DNA of 37,006 bases from an uncultured Acidaminococcus sp. Its GTDB lineage: Bacteria; Bacillota; Negativicutes; Acidaminococcales; Acidaminococcaceae. Below, in pieces: positions 1 through 6,999 of the stretch. Where the stretch lies: contig CAJMHI010000016.1 in NCBI GenBank assembly GCA_905213155.1, positions 1 through 37,006 of the forward strand, read 5' to 3'. Position 1 is the first letter of the stretch, and every line of letters begins with the position of its first letter. The notes under the pieces were generated by a model that made no database searches, was not told where the DNA came from, and worked only from the letters and a program-made list of their open reading frames with translations. A program made the translations under genes and the position numbers.

Positions 1-347
1 ACATCGCAAAAAACCGGAATCGCTACAATAAAACCGGTAAACGCCAGCGCCAGGGGGGAATTCTTGTTGCCCGTATACCGCAGCATGGTGTTGGCAATCC
101 GTTGGCAGGCATTGGATTTTTCCAAATACGTGCCCAAAATCGTACCAAAGATAACCAAGAGCCCAATTCCCTTGCAAGTATTGGCAAACCCATTTACCAG
201 TCCATCAATGGTTCCTTTGGTCCCCAGCCCGCTGGTCAGACCGATAAAAAGACCGGCCACCAGCATACATACAAAAGGACCATATTTTGTTTTAATCATC
301 AACGCAAACAATAACACAAGTCCCAATAAAAACATAATCACGTTCAT
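1..347 (-). CDS. GntP-family gluconate/organic acid permease, N-terminal part
   Basis: Partial gene: the ATG is at 347 and the reading frame runs off the left edge after 115 full codons. The protein starts MNVIMFLLGLVLLFALMIKT and shows three hydrophobic segments, then the stretch IPVFCDV at the cut end. GntP-family permeases carry a very similar IPVFFDVGF motif about this far from the start, which is the main basis for the call. The family moves gluconate or related hydroxy acids with protons across the inner membrane. A good ribosome binding site (AAAGGGGAG) lies about 8 bases upstream of the ATG. The gene follows the terminator of the GIY-YIG operon, so it probably has its own promoter; a TACAAT-like -10 is visible near 430 but no convincing -35. 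Substrate cannot be told from the fragment. Confidence 0.8.
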   Translation of the reverse strand, partial: MNVIMFLLGLVLLFALMIKTKYGPFVCMLVAGLFIGLTSGLGTKGTIDGLVNGFANTCKGIGLLVIFGTILGTYLEKSNACQRIANTMLRYTGNKNSPLALAFTGFIVAIPVFCD

Positions 348-465
348 ACGGTATTCACTCCCCTTTTCTACGCCATTCCGTACACCACGCAGATAACCAG
401 CAATGTTATCTTTTTCTTCAGAAAAATTGTAACACAGGGGGCTCCACAAAGAAAAACAAAAAGTT

Positions 466-505
466 ATAGTGACTGCCACAGGGATCGCCTTGTAGTAGTC
501 ACTAT
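466..505 (-). terminator. Intrinsic terminator after the GIY-YIG operon
   Basis: ATAGTGACT (466-474) pairs with AGTCACTAT (497-505), and the inside can pair further (ACAGGG with CCTTGT). On the minus strand the hairpin is followed by AACTTTTTGTTTTTC. It lies 43 bases after the stop codon of the GIY-YIG gene. Confidence 0.7.
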
Positions 506-548
506 CTATTTATCCGTATATTATGTTGGTATTTTGGTTCATTGCCTA

Positions 549-833
549 TTATACAGGACCCTCACCAATTCCATGCATAGCGGTCTTAGCGAATTGAGTC
601 GCCATGGCTTCTTTTTCTATTTTGGGCAGTTGCTTGATTGCATGCTCCCGGCGCAGTGCAGCTTCTTTATCCGGTACAATTTCATAATATGCCAGGGACT
701 GTGCATGAAAGGCACGGGTATACTTAGCGCCCTGGCCTTTTTTATGAGCAGCAACCCGTTTTTCTAAATTATTGGTCCAGCCAGTATAGAGTGCCCCGTT
801 GCTGCACCGGATCATATACACGTAGGCAGTCAT
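549..833 (-). CDS. GIY-YIG nuclease-fold protein (UPF0213/YhbQ type)
   Basis: A 94-residue protein starting MTAYVYMIRCSNGALYTGWT. The VYM...LYTGWT pair is the GIY-YIG core, followed by the typical RVAAHKKGQGAKYTR and an EAALRREHAIKQLPK segment, matching small single-domain members of the family. These are thought to act on nucleic acids, but the role of the stand-alone bacterial proteins is not well defined. The start was chosen at 833 because the ATG overlaps the stop of the cyclophilin gene as ATGA, implying translational coupling; an upstream extension of the frame would lie inside the cyclophilin gene. It is the last gene of the 3442-549 operon. Confidence 0.85.
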   Translation of the reverse strand: MTAYVYMIRCSNGALYTGWTNNLEKRVAAHKKGQGAKYTRAFHAQSLAYYEIVPDKEAALRREHAIKQLPKIEKEAMATQFAKTAMHGIGEGPV

Positions 834-1297
834 TCCTTTACGATTTCTACGGTCTCCATCACCACGTCCTGCAAGGGCCGATCGGCAAAATCCGTGGGGG
901 TGGAACCGATTTTGTGTACCACATCCATCCCTTCGGTAATTTTGCCAAAGATAGCATGATGGCCGTTCAGCCATGGCGTAGGCACCAAGGTGATAAAGAA
1001 CTGGCTGCCTCCGGTGTTGGGACCGGCATTAGCCATGGACAAGATGCCTTCCTGATCATGGGCCAGGCCAGGCCCGAATTCATCGTCAATGCTGTACCCA
1101 GGGCCGCCCATACCGGTACCGGTTGGATCTCCTCCCTGAATCATGAATTCATCAATAACACGATGGAAAATCACACCATCATAAAAGCCTTTTTCTACCA
1201 GCGCAATAAAATTAGCCGTCGTCTTCGGTGCTTTGTCTTCAAACAGTTCTGCCTCAAAGTCACCCAGATTTGTTTTGAAATGTACTTTTCTATTCAT
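830..1297 (-). CDS. Cyclophilin-type peptidyl-prolyl cis-trans isomerase
   Basis: A 155-residue protein starting MNRKVHFKTNLGDFEAELFE. It has the family hallmarks FHRVIDEFMIQGGDPTGTG and GSQFFIT, covering the active-site Arg, Phe and Gln region. No signal peptide is present, so it should be cytosolic and catalyse proline cis-trans isomerisation during folding. Length fits small single-domain bacterial cyclophilins. Start 1297 is supported by GAGGAAAGG just upstream. The gap to the upstream lipoprotein is 19 bases and the downstream GIY-YIG gene overlaps by 4 bases, so it is mid-operon. Confidence 0.93.
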   Translation of the reverse strand: MNRKVHFKTNLGDFEAELFEDKAPKTTANFIALVEKGFYDGVIFHRVIDEFMIQGGDPTGTGMGGPGYSIDDEFGPGLAHDQEGILSMANAGPNTGGSQFFITLVPTPWLNGHHAIFGKITEGMDVVHKIGSTPTDFADRPLQDVVMETVEIVKE

Positions 1298-1316
1298 AGC
1301 CTTTCCTCTTTCCTGT

Positions 1317-2300
1317 TTAATAATCACGGGACACAAGATCGGACAAATCCAGGGGAACCCGCCCCGTTTCCAGATCTGCCAGCGCCACCAGCTGCCCCTT
1401 ATCATTGACATAAAAAATATCCGTCTGCAAACGGGCACTATGCCCTAGGGCAGTCACCCGGCGTTCCACTTCTTTTGTAGCCTCTTTCCCTAAAAAATAG
1501 TCCCACGTAAGACGCCTGCCGGTACGCAAATCAAACGTCATTGCATACTGCAAATCGGTTTTTTCCGCAGTTAAAAGAGACGGGTCCGCCCCGCCCATCA
1601 GGGGAGTAATACAGGCATATTTCTTCAGCTGGATCCAGCTGGTCAGGTTATTGACTTCGCTTACTGGATAATTTCGAAATAAAATCGGTTTGGCCGTAAA
1701 CACAAGGCTCAAGATCCCCCTGCGATTATACGTAATCTGGCAGGAAAGCTCTCCCCCCACAGGCCCGGTTACATGTCTGTAGACAGAGAAATAGCTGCCC
1801 AATTCCTGGTTGATCCTGTCCTGAATATCCGGAGAAACGCCGCCGGTAATCTGGGGATAGGTACTTTTATACACCGCATTGGCAATCTGCAGCGATGCAC
1901 GTTTTTCCTCCTGGGATGCGCCTTCTTTGGTAGGAACAGCGTACCAGGCCGTCACGCCATCCCGTGTTGCCACTTTGGCCCATTCCAATCCGCCCAGTTC
2001 CCGTGTGCCAAAAATCATACCCTGCGCTCCCGCCGGAGCAGGTCTTACAATATTGCTGGGTGTTTCCTCTGGCAGGCTGTGCAGATAGCCGCCGGAAAAA
2101 GCGATCCGATCCATGCCATGACTGCGGGTAACAAATTCCACCCGGGCCCCGCCTTCTCCTTCCCCTGCCGCCAGAGTTTTGGTTTCATGGCTGCTCTCCT
2201 GGCTGGGTTGATTGGGCTCTGGTTTGGTAGGTTCCTGCTTCCCGCATCCGGAAAGGGCCAACATGAGCCCTAGAAAAAGAGCGGTCAATGGATATTTCAT
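1317..2300 (-). CDS. Lipoprotein with RsiV/PdaC-like C-terminal domain
   Basis: A 327-residue protein with a clear lipoprotein signal: hydrophobic segment, then L-S-G-C with the lipidated cysteine at residue 19. A Pro/Glu/Ser-rich linker follows (about 20-45). The middle and C-terminal part (about 135-327), with YPQITGGVSPDIQDRIN and a late RTGRRLTWDYFLG segment, resembles DUF4163/DUF3298-type extracellular domains seen in RsiV and PdaC; this is a resemblance by eye only. It should be anchored on the outer face of the cytoplasmic membrane or, in a diderm, in the periplasm or outer membrane. The ATG overlaps the nitroreductase stop as ATGA. Function is unknown. Confidence 0.75.
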   Translation of the reverse strand: MKYPLTALFLGLMLALSGCGKQEPTKPEPNQPSQESSHETKTLAAGEGEGGARVEFVTRSHGMDRIAFSGGYLHSLPEETPSNIVRPAPAGAQGMIFGTRELGGLEWAKVATRDGVTAWYAVPTKEGASQEEKRASLQIANAVYKSTYPQITGGVSPDIQDRINQELGSYFSVYRHVTGPVGGELSCQITYNRRGILSLVFTAKPILFRNYPVSEVNNLTSWIQLKKYACITPLMGGADPSLLTAEKTDLQYAMTFDLRTGRRLTWDYFLGKEATKEVERRVTALGHSARLQTDIFYVNDKGQLVALADLETGRVPLDLSDLVSRDY

Positions 2301-2875
2301 TGTCTGCTCACGGTTTCATCCAACGAGAGTTTGGGGACATAATAATCCCTATTTTTATCCACATAATAATCCAGAGATTTTCCTTTCTCCCCTTTCACCA
2401 AAGTGCTTTTCATCGCCGGATACCCCAGCGCCAGAACGGCTACGACGTCCAGATTTTCCGGCACATGCAAAAGTGCTGCAATTTTTGCCCGGTCCACAGC
2501 GGCCAAAATAGCACTGCCCACGTGTTTTTCCCAGGCAACAATAGCCATGGCATCCAGGGCAATCCCCACGTTGATCCCGGTAATAAAAGAGTTATCCTGA
2601 GCAGGCTTCAGCACCACCACAAATGCCACCGGCTGCTCATCAGGATGGGGCGTACCAATTTCTTTCGGCAGTGCCGCTGCCCAATGCAAGAGTGGTTTCA
2701 TCGCTTCCACATGCTCAGGCTTTTCCACGGTCACAAAACGCAGTGGCTGTTCATTACGCCCGGTACTCCGTTTTCTCGCCACGTCTGCCAGGTTCGTTAC
2801 TAATCCGTCCGGCAAAGGCTTTTGGATAAATCTCCGATACGTCCGACATCCATCAAATACTGTTGCTAGTTCCAT
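2297..2875 (-). CDS. Nitroreductase-family protein
   Basis: A 192-residue protein beginning MELATVFDGCRTYRRF, matching the usual nitroreductase opening in which an Arg-Arg pair helps bind FMN. Later segments include RNEQPLRFVTVEK, INVGIALDAMAIVAWEKHVGS and VAVLALGYPA, in the usual order for the fold. Such enzymes reduce nitro compounds, quinones or flavins with NAD(P)H; substrate is not predictable here. The gene is 12 bases after the secreted-protein gene and overlaps the lipoprotein start by 4 bases. Confidence 0.88.
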   Translation of the reverse strand: MELATVFDGCRTYRRFIQKPLPDGLVTNLADVARKRSTGRNEQPLRFVTVEKPEHVEAMKPLLHWAAALPKEIGTPHPDEQPVAFVVVLKPAQDNSFITGINVGIALDAMAIVAWEKHVGSAILAAVDRAKIAALLHVPENLDVVAVLALGYPAMKSTLVKGEKGKSLDYYVDKNRDYYVPKLSLDETVSRQ

Positions 2876-2887
2876 GTTACATTCCCT

Positions 2888-3442
2888 CTATTCCTGGCTC
2901 ACACTGTAGCCATCCGTCCCTGCTGCCTGCAAGGCCATCACCCGCGGCGCAGGATCTAAAAAAAGCACCGCTTGGTCCTGCCGAATTTGCAAAGGGCTGT
3001 TAAAAACTTCTTCTGGGATAAATCCACTGACAGGCAGCTGCCGGATTTTTCCCAGACTATCGGCGCCAATAACGGAAAGTTCTTCCAGACGGGTCTTTCC
3101 AGTGCCCCGTTTCCCATACCCTAACACCAACAAATCTTCCTTGCCAGGACGGAAAGTCAGTTTGTACAGCGCATATTCTACGCTGTTCTGAAACGTGCAT
3201 AGCCCCACGCTGTTGCCTTCCGGCCACCCCAGCACTAGAATTTTACCAGAACCGGCCGCTCCATGTAGCTGTGCCTTGATCACGCAGGGCTGTCCCCCGT
3301 TAAATCTCACAGCAAGGGATGGCTGGATCTGGCCGCTATCCATGACCGTATAGCGGGGCGCAAAATACTGGGCCGCTTCTACTACGCTGCTGGCAAAACA
3401 TAAAAGGGCGCCCACGACCGCCAGTTTCCATTGACTTTTCAT
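2888..3442 (-). CDS. Secreted protein of unknown function
   Basis: A 184-residue protein with a signal peptide (MKSQWKL, hydrophobic core, cleavage likely after VVEA near residue 23). The mature part has two cysteines (in GGQPCVIKA and VGLCTFQ) and a segment VEYALYKLTFRPGKEDLLVLGYGKRGTGKT that reads like a beta-rich repeat protein. I do not recognise a family. It is first in the operon and its start is backed by GGGGAGGTGACGT just upstream of the ATG. Neighbours (nitroreductase, lipoprotein, cyclophilin) do not fix a role, although an envelope function is plausible for this protein and the lipoprotein. Confidence 0.7.
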   Translation of the reverse strand: MKSQWKLAVVGALLCFASSVVEAAQYFAPRYTVMDSGQIQPSLAVRFNGGQPCVIKAQLHGAAGSGKILVLGWPEGNSVGLCTFQNSVEYALYKLTFRPGKEDLLVLGYGKRGTGKTRLEELSVIGADSLGKIRQLPVSGFIPEEVFNSPLQIRQDQAVLFLDPAPRVMALQAAGTDGYSVSQE

Positions 3443-3472
3443 ACGTCACCTCCCCGCTTCCGTACCTATCTT

Positions 3473-3528
3473 AGAAACAACTCCTTATCTTGTTTCTCAT
3501 TATACCTTACAACCCTTCTTTTCTTCAA
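3473..3528 (-). promoter_or_regulatory. Promoter of the 3442-549 operon with palindrome at the start site
   Basis: On the minus strand, TTGAAG (3523-3528), an 18-base spacer and TATAAT (3499-3504). Just downstream, overlapping the expected start site, AGAAACAA and TTGTTTCT (3473-3480 and 3490-3497) form a perfect 8-base inverted repeat with 9 bases between: an operator or leader hairpin. The promoter overlaps the end of the MocR gene. Confidence 0.7.
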
Positions 3529-4915
3529 TGGGTCCATGAATACCTAAAGCGCTGCTATGTAGCGCCCTATGCAAGGCTTCTACACCCGCCGCAATTTTTT
3601 CCTTGGAGATTCCTGCAAATGACAGGAGAATCTCCGGTTTCCGTTTGGGATCTGTCCCTCGTACCGGAATAATCTTAACTCCCTCCATAAGGGCAGCCTT
3701 TGCAAGCATTTCTGCGCTGCAGGAACGATTCACCAGGAGCCGCAGATGCAGGCCGGTCCCGGAAGTAAGAAGACGTACCTCGCCTTCACAAATGCTATGC
3801 AATGCATTTTGCAGCATCCGGCTTTTTTCCCGGTACAAACTGCGCAACTTTTTGATATGCCGCGTCAAATGCCCTTCCCCGATGTACGTTGCCAGCGCTA
3901 TCTGCTCCACGGTGGAAGAAGTCTGGTTGTAGCGGGAGGCAATTTTTTGATAAGCAGGGAGCAGAGATACGGGCAGCACCATGTAACTAATCCGTAGCGA
4001 TGGCAGCATGGTCCGGGAAAAGGACCCCAGATAAATAATCCGCTCCCGATTGCCAAAACTATGAAGTGCCGGGGTAGGGCGATGGAGATAGCGAAATTCC
4101 CCATTGTAATCATCTTCCAAAAGATACACCCGTTCCAGCTGTGTGGCTACAATTAAATTATTCCGTTCTTTTTCCGTCAGGGCACGACCCTTGTATGGAT
4201 TGGCAGGAGAAATCATTAACAGGCCTGGCCAGTCCCCGTTGGGATCGGCCGGGTCATATTGGCGGGTTTCCCAGCCCATGAGCCGAAAAATCTGTTCTGC
4301 CTGGGGAAAACCCGGTGCTTCCAGTCCCACCTTTTTTTCCGTTACCGGTAAAAGCGGCAGCAAAATCATCAGCAGTGTCTGCAAGCCTGCGCCTACCAGA
4401 ATTTGTTCGGGCTGACAGGCCACCCCGCGGGATACATAGCTGTACCGGGCCAGTACTTCCCGCAAGGCCTGCTCGCCCTGGGGATCCCCGTATCCGGCAA
4501 TAGATGCCGGAGCATGTAGCGCCCGGTTGAGGCAGCGCCGCCATAATACCGTATCAAAGGTAGCCGTATCCACATAATTATTAGAGAAATTATAAAGCAC
4601 GTCCGGTATATTTTTATTGCCAGGAGAAAAAACAGTATGCTTCTTTTCTCCCGATTCTTTTGATGACACCGCTACGACCTGATACCCCCGGCTGGGGAGG
4701 CTCTCTAAAAGTCCCTTGTCAATAAGCCGCTGATAAGCAGCCTCTACCGTAGTCCGGGAAATTTTCAAATCCCGGTTTAAACGCCGGATAGAAGGCAAAT
4801 ATTCCCCTGGCAACAGGTGTTGCTGCTGAATTTCCGCTTCCAGGCAGGCAGCCAATTGCTGGTAAAGTGGTACCGTTCCTTTTTGGGGACGGAAATTAAA
4901 AATTGTATTGGCCAT
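3500..4915 (-). CDS. MocR/GabR-type GntR-family regulator with degenerate PLP site
   Basis: A 471-residue protein with an N-terminal GntR winged helix (about 14-80; PSIRRLNRDLKISRTTVEAA) joined to a fold-type I aminotransferase domain. Such proteins bind DNA and sense PLP or amino-acid-derived ligands. The EDDYNGEFRY segment (267-276) is intact, but the segment that normally reads S-K-T with the PLP lysine is SFSRTMLPSLRISY, so residue 301 is Arg (codon CGG), and the usual NP..PTG region reads SPANPYKG. It may therefore be unable to bind PLP covalently. ATG at 4915 was chosen because AAGGA stands 7 bases upstream; the longer frame would need a TTG start. It follows the V-ATPase operon and precedes the 3442-549 operon on the same strand. 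Confidence 0.88.
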   Translation of the reverse strand: MANTIFNFRPQKGTVPLYQQLAACLEAEIQQQHLLPGEYLPSIRRLNRDLKISRTTVEAAYQRLIDKGLLESLPSRGYQVVAVSSKESGEKKHTVFSPGNKNIPDVLYNFSNNYVDTATFDTVLWRRCLNRALHAPASIAGYGDPQGEQALREVLARYSYVSRGVACQPEQILVGAGLQTLLMILLPLLPVTEKKVGLEAPGFPQAEQIFRLMGWETRQYDPADPNGDWPGLLMISPANPYKGRALTEKERNNLIVATQLERVYLLEDDYNGEFRYLHRPTPALHSFGNRERIIYLGSFSRTMLPSLRISYMVLPVSLLPAYQKIASRYNQTSSTVEQIALATYIGEGHLTRHIKKLRSLYREKSRMLQNALHSICEGEVRLLTSGTGLHLRLLVNRSCSAEMLAKAALMEGVKIIPVRGTDPKRKPEILLSFAGISKEKIAAGVEALHRALHSSALGIHGPIEEKKGCKV

Positions 4916-4939
4916 GGTTTTTCCTTGGATAGACAAAGA

Positions 4940-4968
4940 ACCCTGCAGTCTGCATGCGGCCGCAGGGT
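4940..4968 (-). terminator. Hairpin between V-ATPase operon and MocR gene
   Basis: ACCCTGC (4940-4946) pairs with GCAGGGT (4962-4968), followed on the minus strand by TCTTTGT, a weak T-run; the plus-strand side reads ATTTTGTTATT. A likely but possibly leaky end of the V-ATPase transcript, since only 25 bases separate it from the MocR start. Confidence 0.5.
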
Positions 4969-4974
4969 ATTTTG

Positions 4975-5604
4975 TTATTGTGCCATCAGTTCTTTGGCTT
5001 TCATCAAACGGACAGTACTGGCCCGTTCGTTTTCGCTGAGCTTCATGGTGATGTACTTGATATTTTCCTGCATTTCCGGGATCATTACATATTCCAGTGC
5101 ATTTACCCGGCGACGGGTCTTTTCGATTTCATCCGCCAGCATATTGCAGGTCTTTTCCACTTCCGCCAGTTCCAAAAGTTCCGGCAGGCAAGTGGTCAGT
5201 TCCGTTACTGCCGTATCCAGTTCCCCGGCAGTAAACACAAAAGAATAGGGAACATTGGCTGCATCGTCTGCGGTCGCGCCGGTATATTGCAGCGTAGGAA
5301 CATCCACGCTCATCACATTTTTGCTGCCCACCTCAAACTCTGCGCTCCGGGCAGGATACAGCAGGGCTTCACTCATGGAAAGAGAGCCCATATGCGCCCG
5401 GGCTACGGCAAAATGTTGAGAAACATTTTGCAATGCCTTTTCCATTTTCTTACGCAACTCATGATTCCGGCGAATATAAAGCATAAACTGACGGACCATT
5501 TCATCCCGCTTATCCTTTAGCAGTTTATGACCCCGCACCGCCGTGCTGAGCCGGTTTTTCAACCGGGTCAGCTCCATACGGGTCGGATTTACCGTTGTCG
5601 CCAT
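4975..5604 (-). CDS. ntpD: V-type ATPase subunit D
   Basis: A 209-residue protein starting MATTVNPTRMELTRLKNRLS, the typical opening of the central-stalk D subunit. It is dominated by long helices at both ends (about 5-75 and 130-205), which form the coiled-coil rotor axle; the C-terminal part contains RRRVNALEYVMIPEM, a family signature. It sits 3 bases after the B-subunit stop and is the last gene of the operon. It couples rotation of the K ring to the A3B3 catalytic head. Confidence 0.95.
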   Translation of the reverse strand: MATTVNPTRMELTRLKNRLSTAVRGHKLLKDKRDEMVRQFMLYIRRNHELRKKMEKALQNVSQHFAVARAHMGSLSMSEALLYPARSAEFEVGSKNVMSVDVPTLQYTGATADDAANVPYSFVFTAGELDTAVTELTTCLPELLELAEVEKTCNMLADEIEKTRRRVNALEYVMIPEMQENIKYITMKLSENERASTVRLMKAKELMAQ

Positions 5605-5607
5605 GGG

Positions 5608-6999
5608 TTATTCCCCCTCGTTGCCATCCGCCGGTTTATAGTAGCGATCCAGGTATTCATCCCGAATCCGTTTAAGTTCTGCACGCGGCAGGATGCCCAG
5701 CAGTTTCCAGCCAAGATCCAGCGTTTCTTCAATGGACCGGTTGGTCTGGTATCCCTGAGAAACATATTCTTTTTCAAATGCATCGGCAAACTGGGCATAC
5801 AGTTTATCCACTCTGGACAGGGCAGAATCCCCCAGGATGGTGGCCAGTTCCTTAGCCTGCTTGCCCCGGGAGTATGCAGCAAACAGCTGGTTCATGGTAT
5901 CGGCATGGTCTTCCCGGGTTTTCCCTTTGCCTACGCCCTTATCTTTCAAGCGGGACAGGGACGGGAGCACATCAATCGGAGGTGTCAGCCCTTTCCGATA
6001 CAACTCCCGGGACAGAATAATCTGCCCTTCCGTAATATATCCGGTCAAGTCAGGAATCGGGTGCGTTTTATCATCTTCCGGCATGGACAAGATCGGAATC
6101 ATGGTAATAGACCCTTTTTTATCCCGGATTTTTCCGGCCCGTTCGTACATGGTGGCCAAGTCCGTATACAAATATCCCGGATAGCCCCGGCGTCCCGGCA
6201 CTTCTTTACGGGCTGCAGAAACTTCCCGCAGGGCATCGGCATAGTTGGTGATATCTGTAATAATAACTAACACCTGCATATCCAGTTCAAACGCCAGATA
6301 TTCCGCAGCCGTGATGGCCATACGCGGCGTAGCAATACGTTCTACGGCCGGGTCATTTGCCAGGTTGACAAACATGACAGCCCGGGAAAGGGCACCGGTC
6401 CGATTGAAGTCCTGCATAAAGAAGTTAGCTTCTTCAAAGGTGATCCCTACGGCCGCAAACACTACGGCAAATTTTTCGTCCTGCCCCAGTACTTTGGCTT
6501 GCCGTGCAATCTGGGCAGCCAGCTGCGCATGAGGCAAACCGGAGCCGGAGAATACCGGCAGTTTCTGTCCCCGCACCAGCGTGTTCAGTCCATCAATGGC
6601 GCTGACCCCGGTCTGAATAAATTCAGATGGATATTCCCGGGCTGCAGGGTTCATCGGTTCCCCGTTGATATCTTTATAGGCTTCCGGAATAATGGCAGCT
6701 CCCCCATCAATGGGATTGCCCATGCCATCAAACACGCGTCCTAACATTGCAGGGGACACGCCTAACTGAATCCCATGCCCTAAGAAACGGGCTTTGGCCG
6801 TTGCCGGCCGCAGGCCTTGGGAAGCTTCAAACAGCTGTACCAGGGCTTTGTCCCCGTCCACCGTCAGGACTTTACCGCTGCGGATTTCCCCATCTTCCTG
6901 ACGGATACTCACCAATTCATCATAGGTAGCACCTTTGACGTGATCCACCAGCATCAGAGGACCCACCACTTCCCGGATGGTTTTATACTCCTTATGCAT
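5608..6999 (-). CDS. ntpB: V-type ATPase subunit B (non-catalytic head subunit)
   Basis: A 463-residue protein beginning MHKEYKTIREVVGPLMLVDH. The nucleotide loop is degenerate (SGSGLPHAQL, 151-160), as expected of B subunits, and PGRRGYPGYLYTDLATMYER (268-287) is diagnostic. Arg350 in LPSLSRLKDKG lies where the arginine finger of E. hirae NtpB is (also position 350). The ATG at 6999 overlaps the end of the A gene by 8 bases and has GAGGGTG upstream, so A and B are translationally coupled and likely made in equal amounts. An in-frame start at 7029 would lie further inside the A gene and is less likely. Confidence 0.96.
   Translation of the reverse strand: MHKEYKTIREVVGPLMLVDHVKGATYDELVSIRQEDGEIRSGKVLTVDGDKALVQLFEASQGLRPATAKARFLGHGIQLGVSPAMLGRVFDGMGNPIDGGAAIIPEAYKDINGEPMNPAAREYPSEFIQTGVSAIDGLNTLVRGQKLPVFSGSGLPHAQLAAQIARQAKVLGQDEKFAVVFAAVGITFEEANFFMQDFNRTGALSRAVMFVNLANDPAVERIATPRMAITAAEYLAFELDMQVLVIITDITNYADALREVSAARKEVPGRRGYPGYLYTDLATMYERAGKIRDKKGSITMIPILSMPEDDKTHPIPDLTGYITEGQIILSRELYRKGLTPPIDVLPSLSRLKDKGVGKGKTREDHADTMNQLFAAYSRGKQAKELATILGDSALSRVDKLYAQFADAFEKEYVSQGYQTNRSIEETLDLGWKLLGILPRAELKRIRDEYLDRYYKPADGNEGE

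Noticed and set aside
791..1408. 205-codon open frame on the plus strand
   Set aside because: Antisense to the cyclophilin and lipoprotein genes, which have clear motifs and coupling.
3549..3565. GCGCT-N7-AGCGC inverted repeat
   Set aside because: Lies inside the end of the MocR coding region with no T-run; probably chance.
4916..4936. TTG start adding seven residues to the MocR protein
   Set aside because: The ATG at 4915 has a well-placed AAGGA; the TTG has no ribosome binding site.
5527..6270. 247-codon open frame on the plus strand
   Set aside because: It lies opposite the V-ATPase D and B genes, has no ribosome binding site and its translation resembles no family; a shadow of high-quality genes on the other strand.
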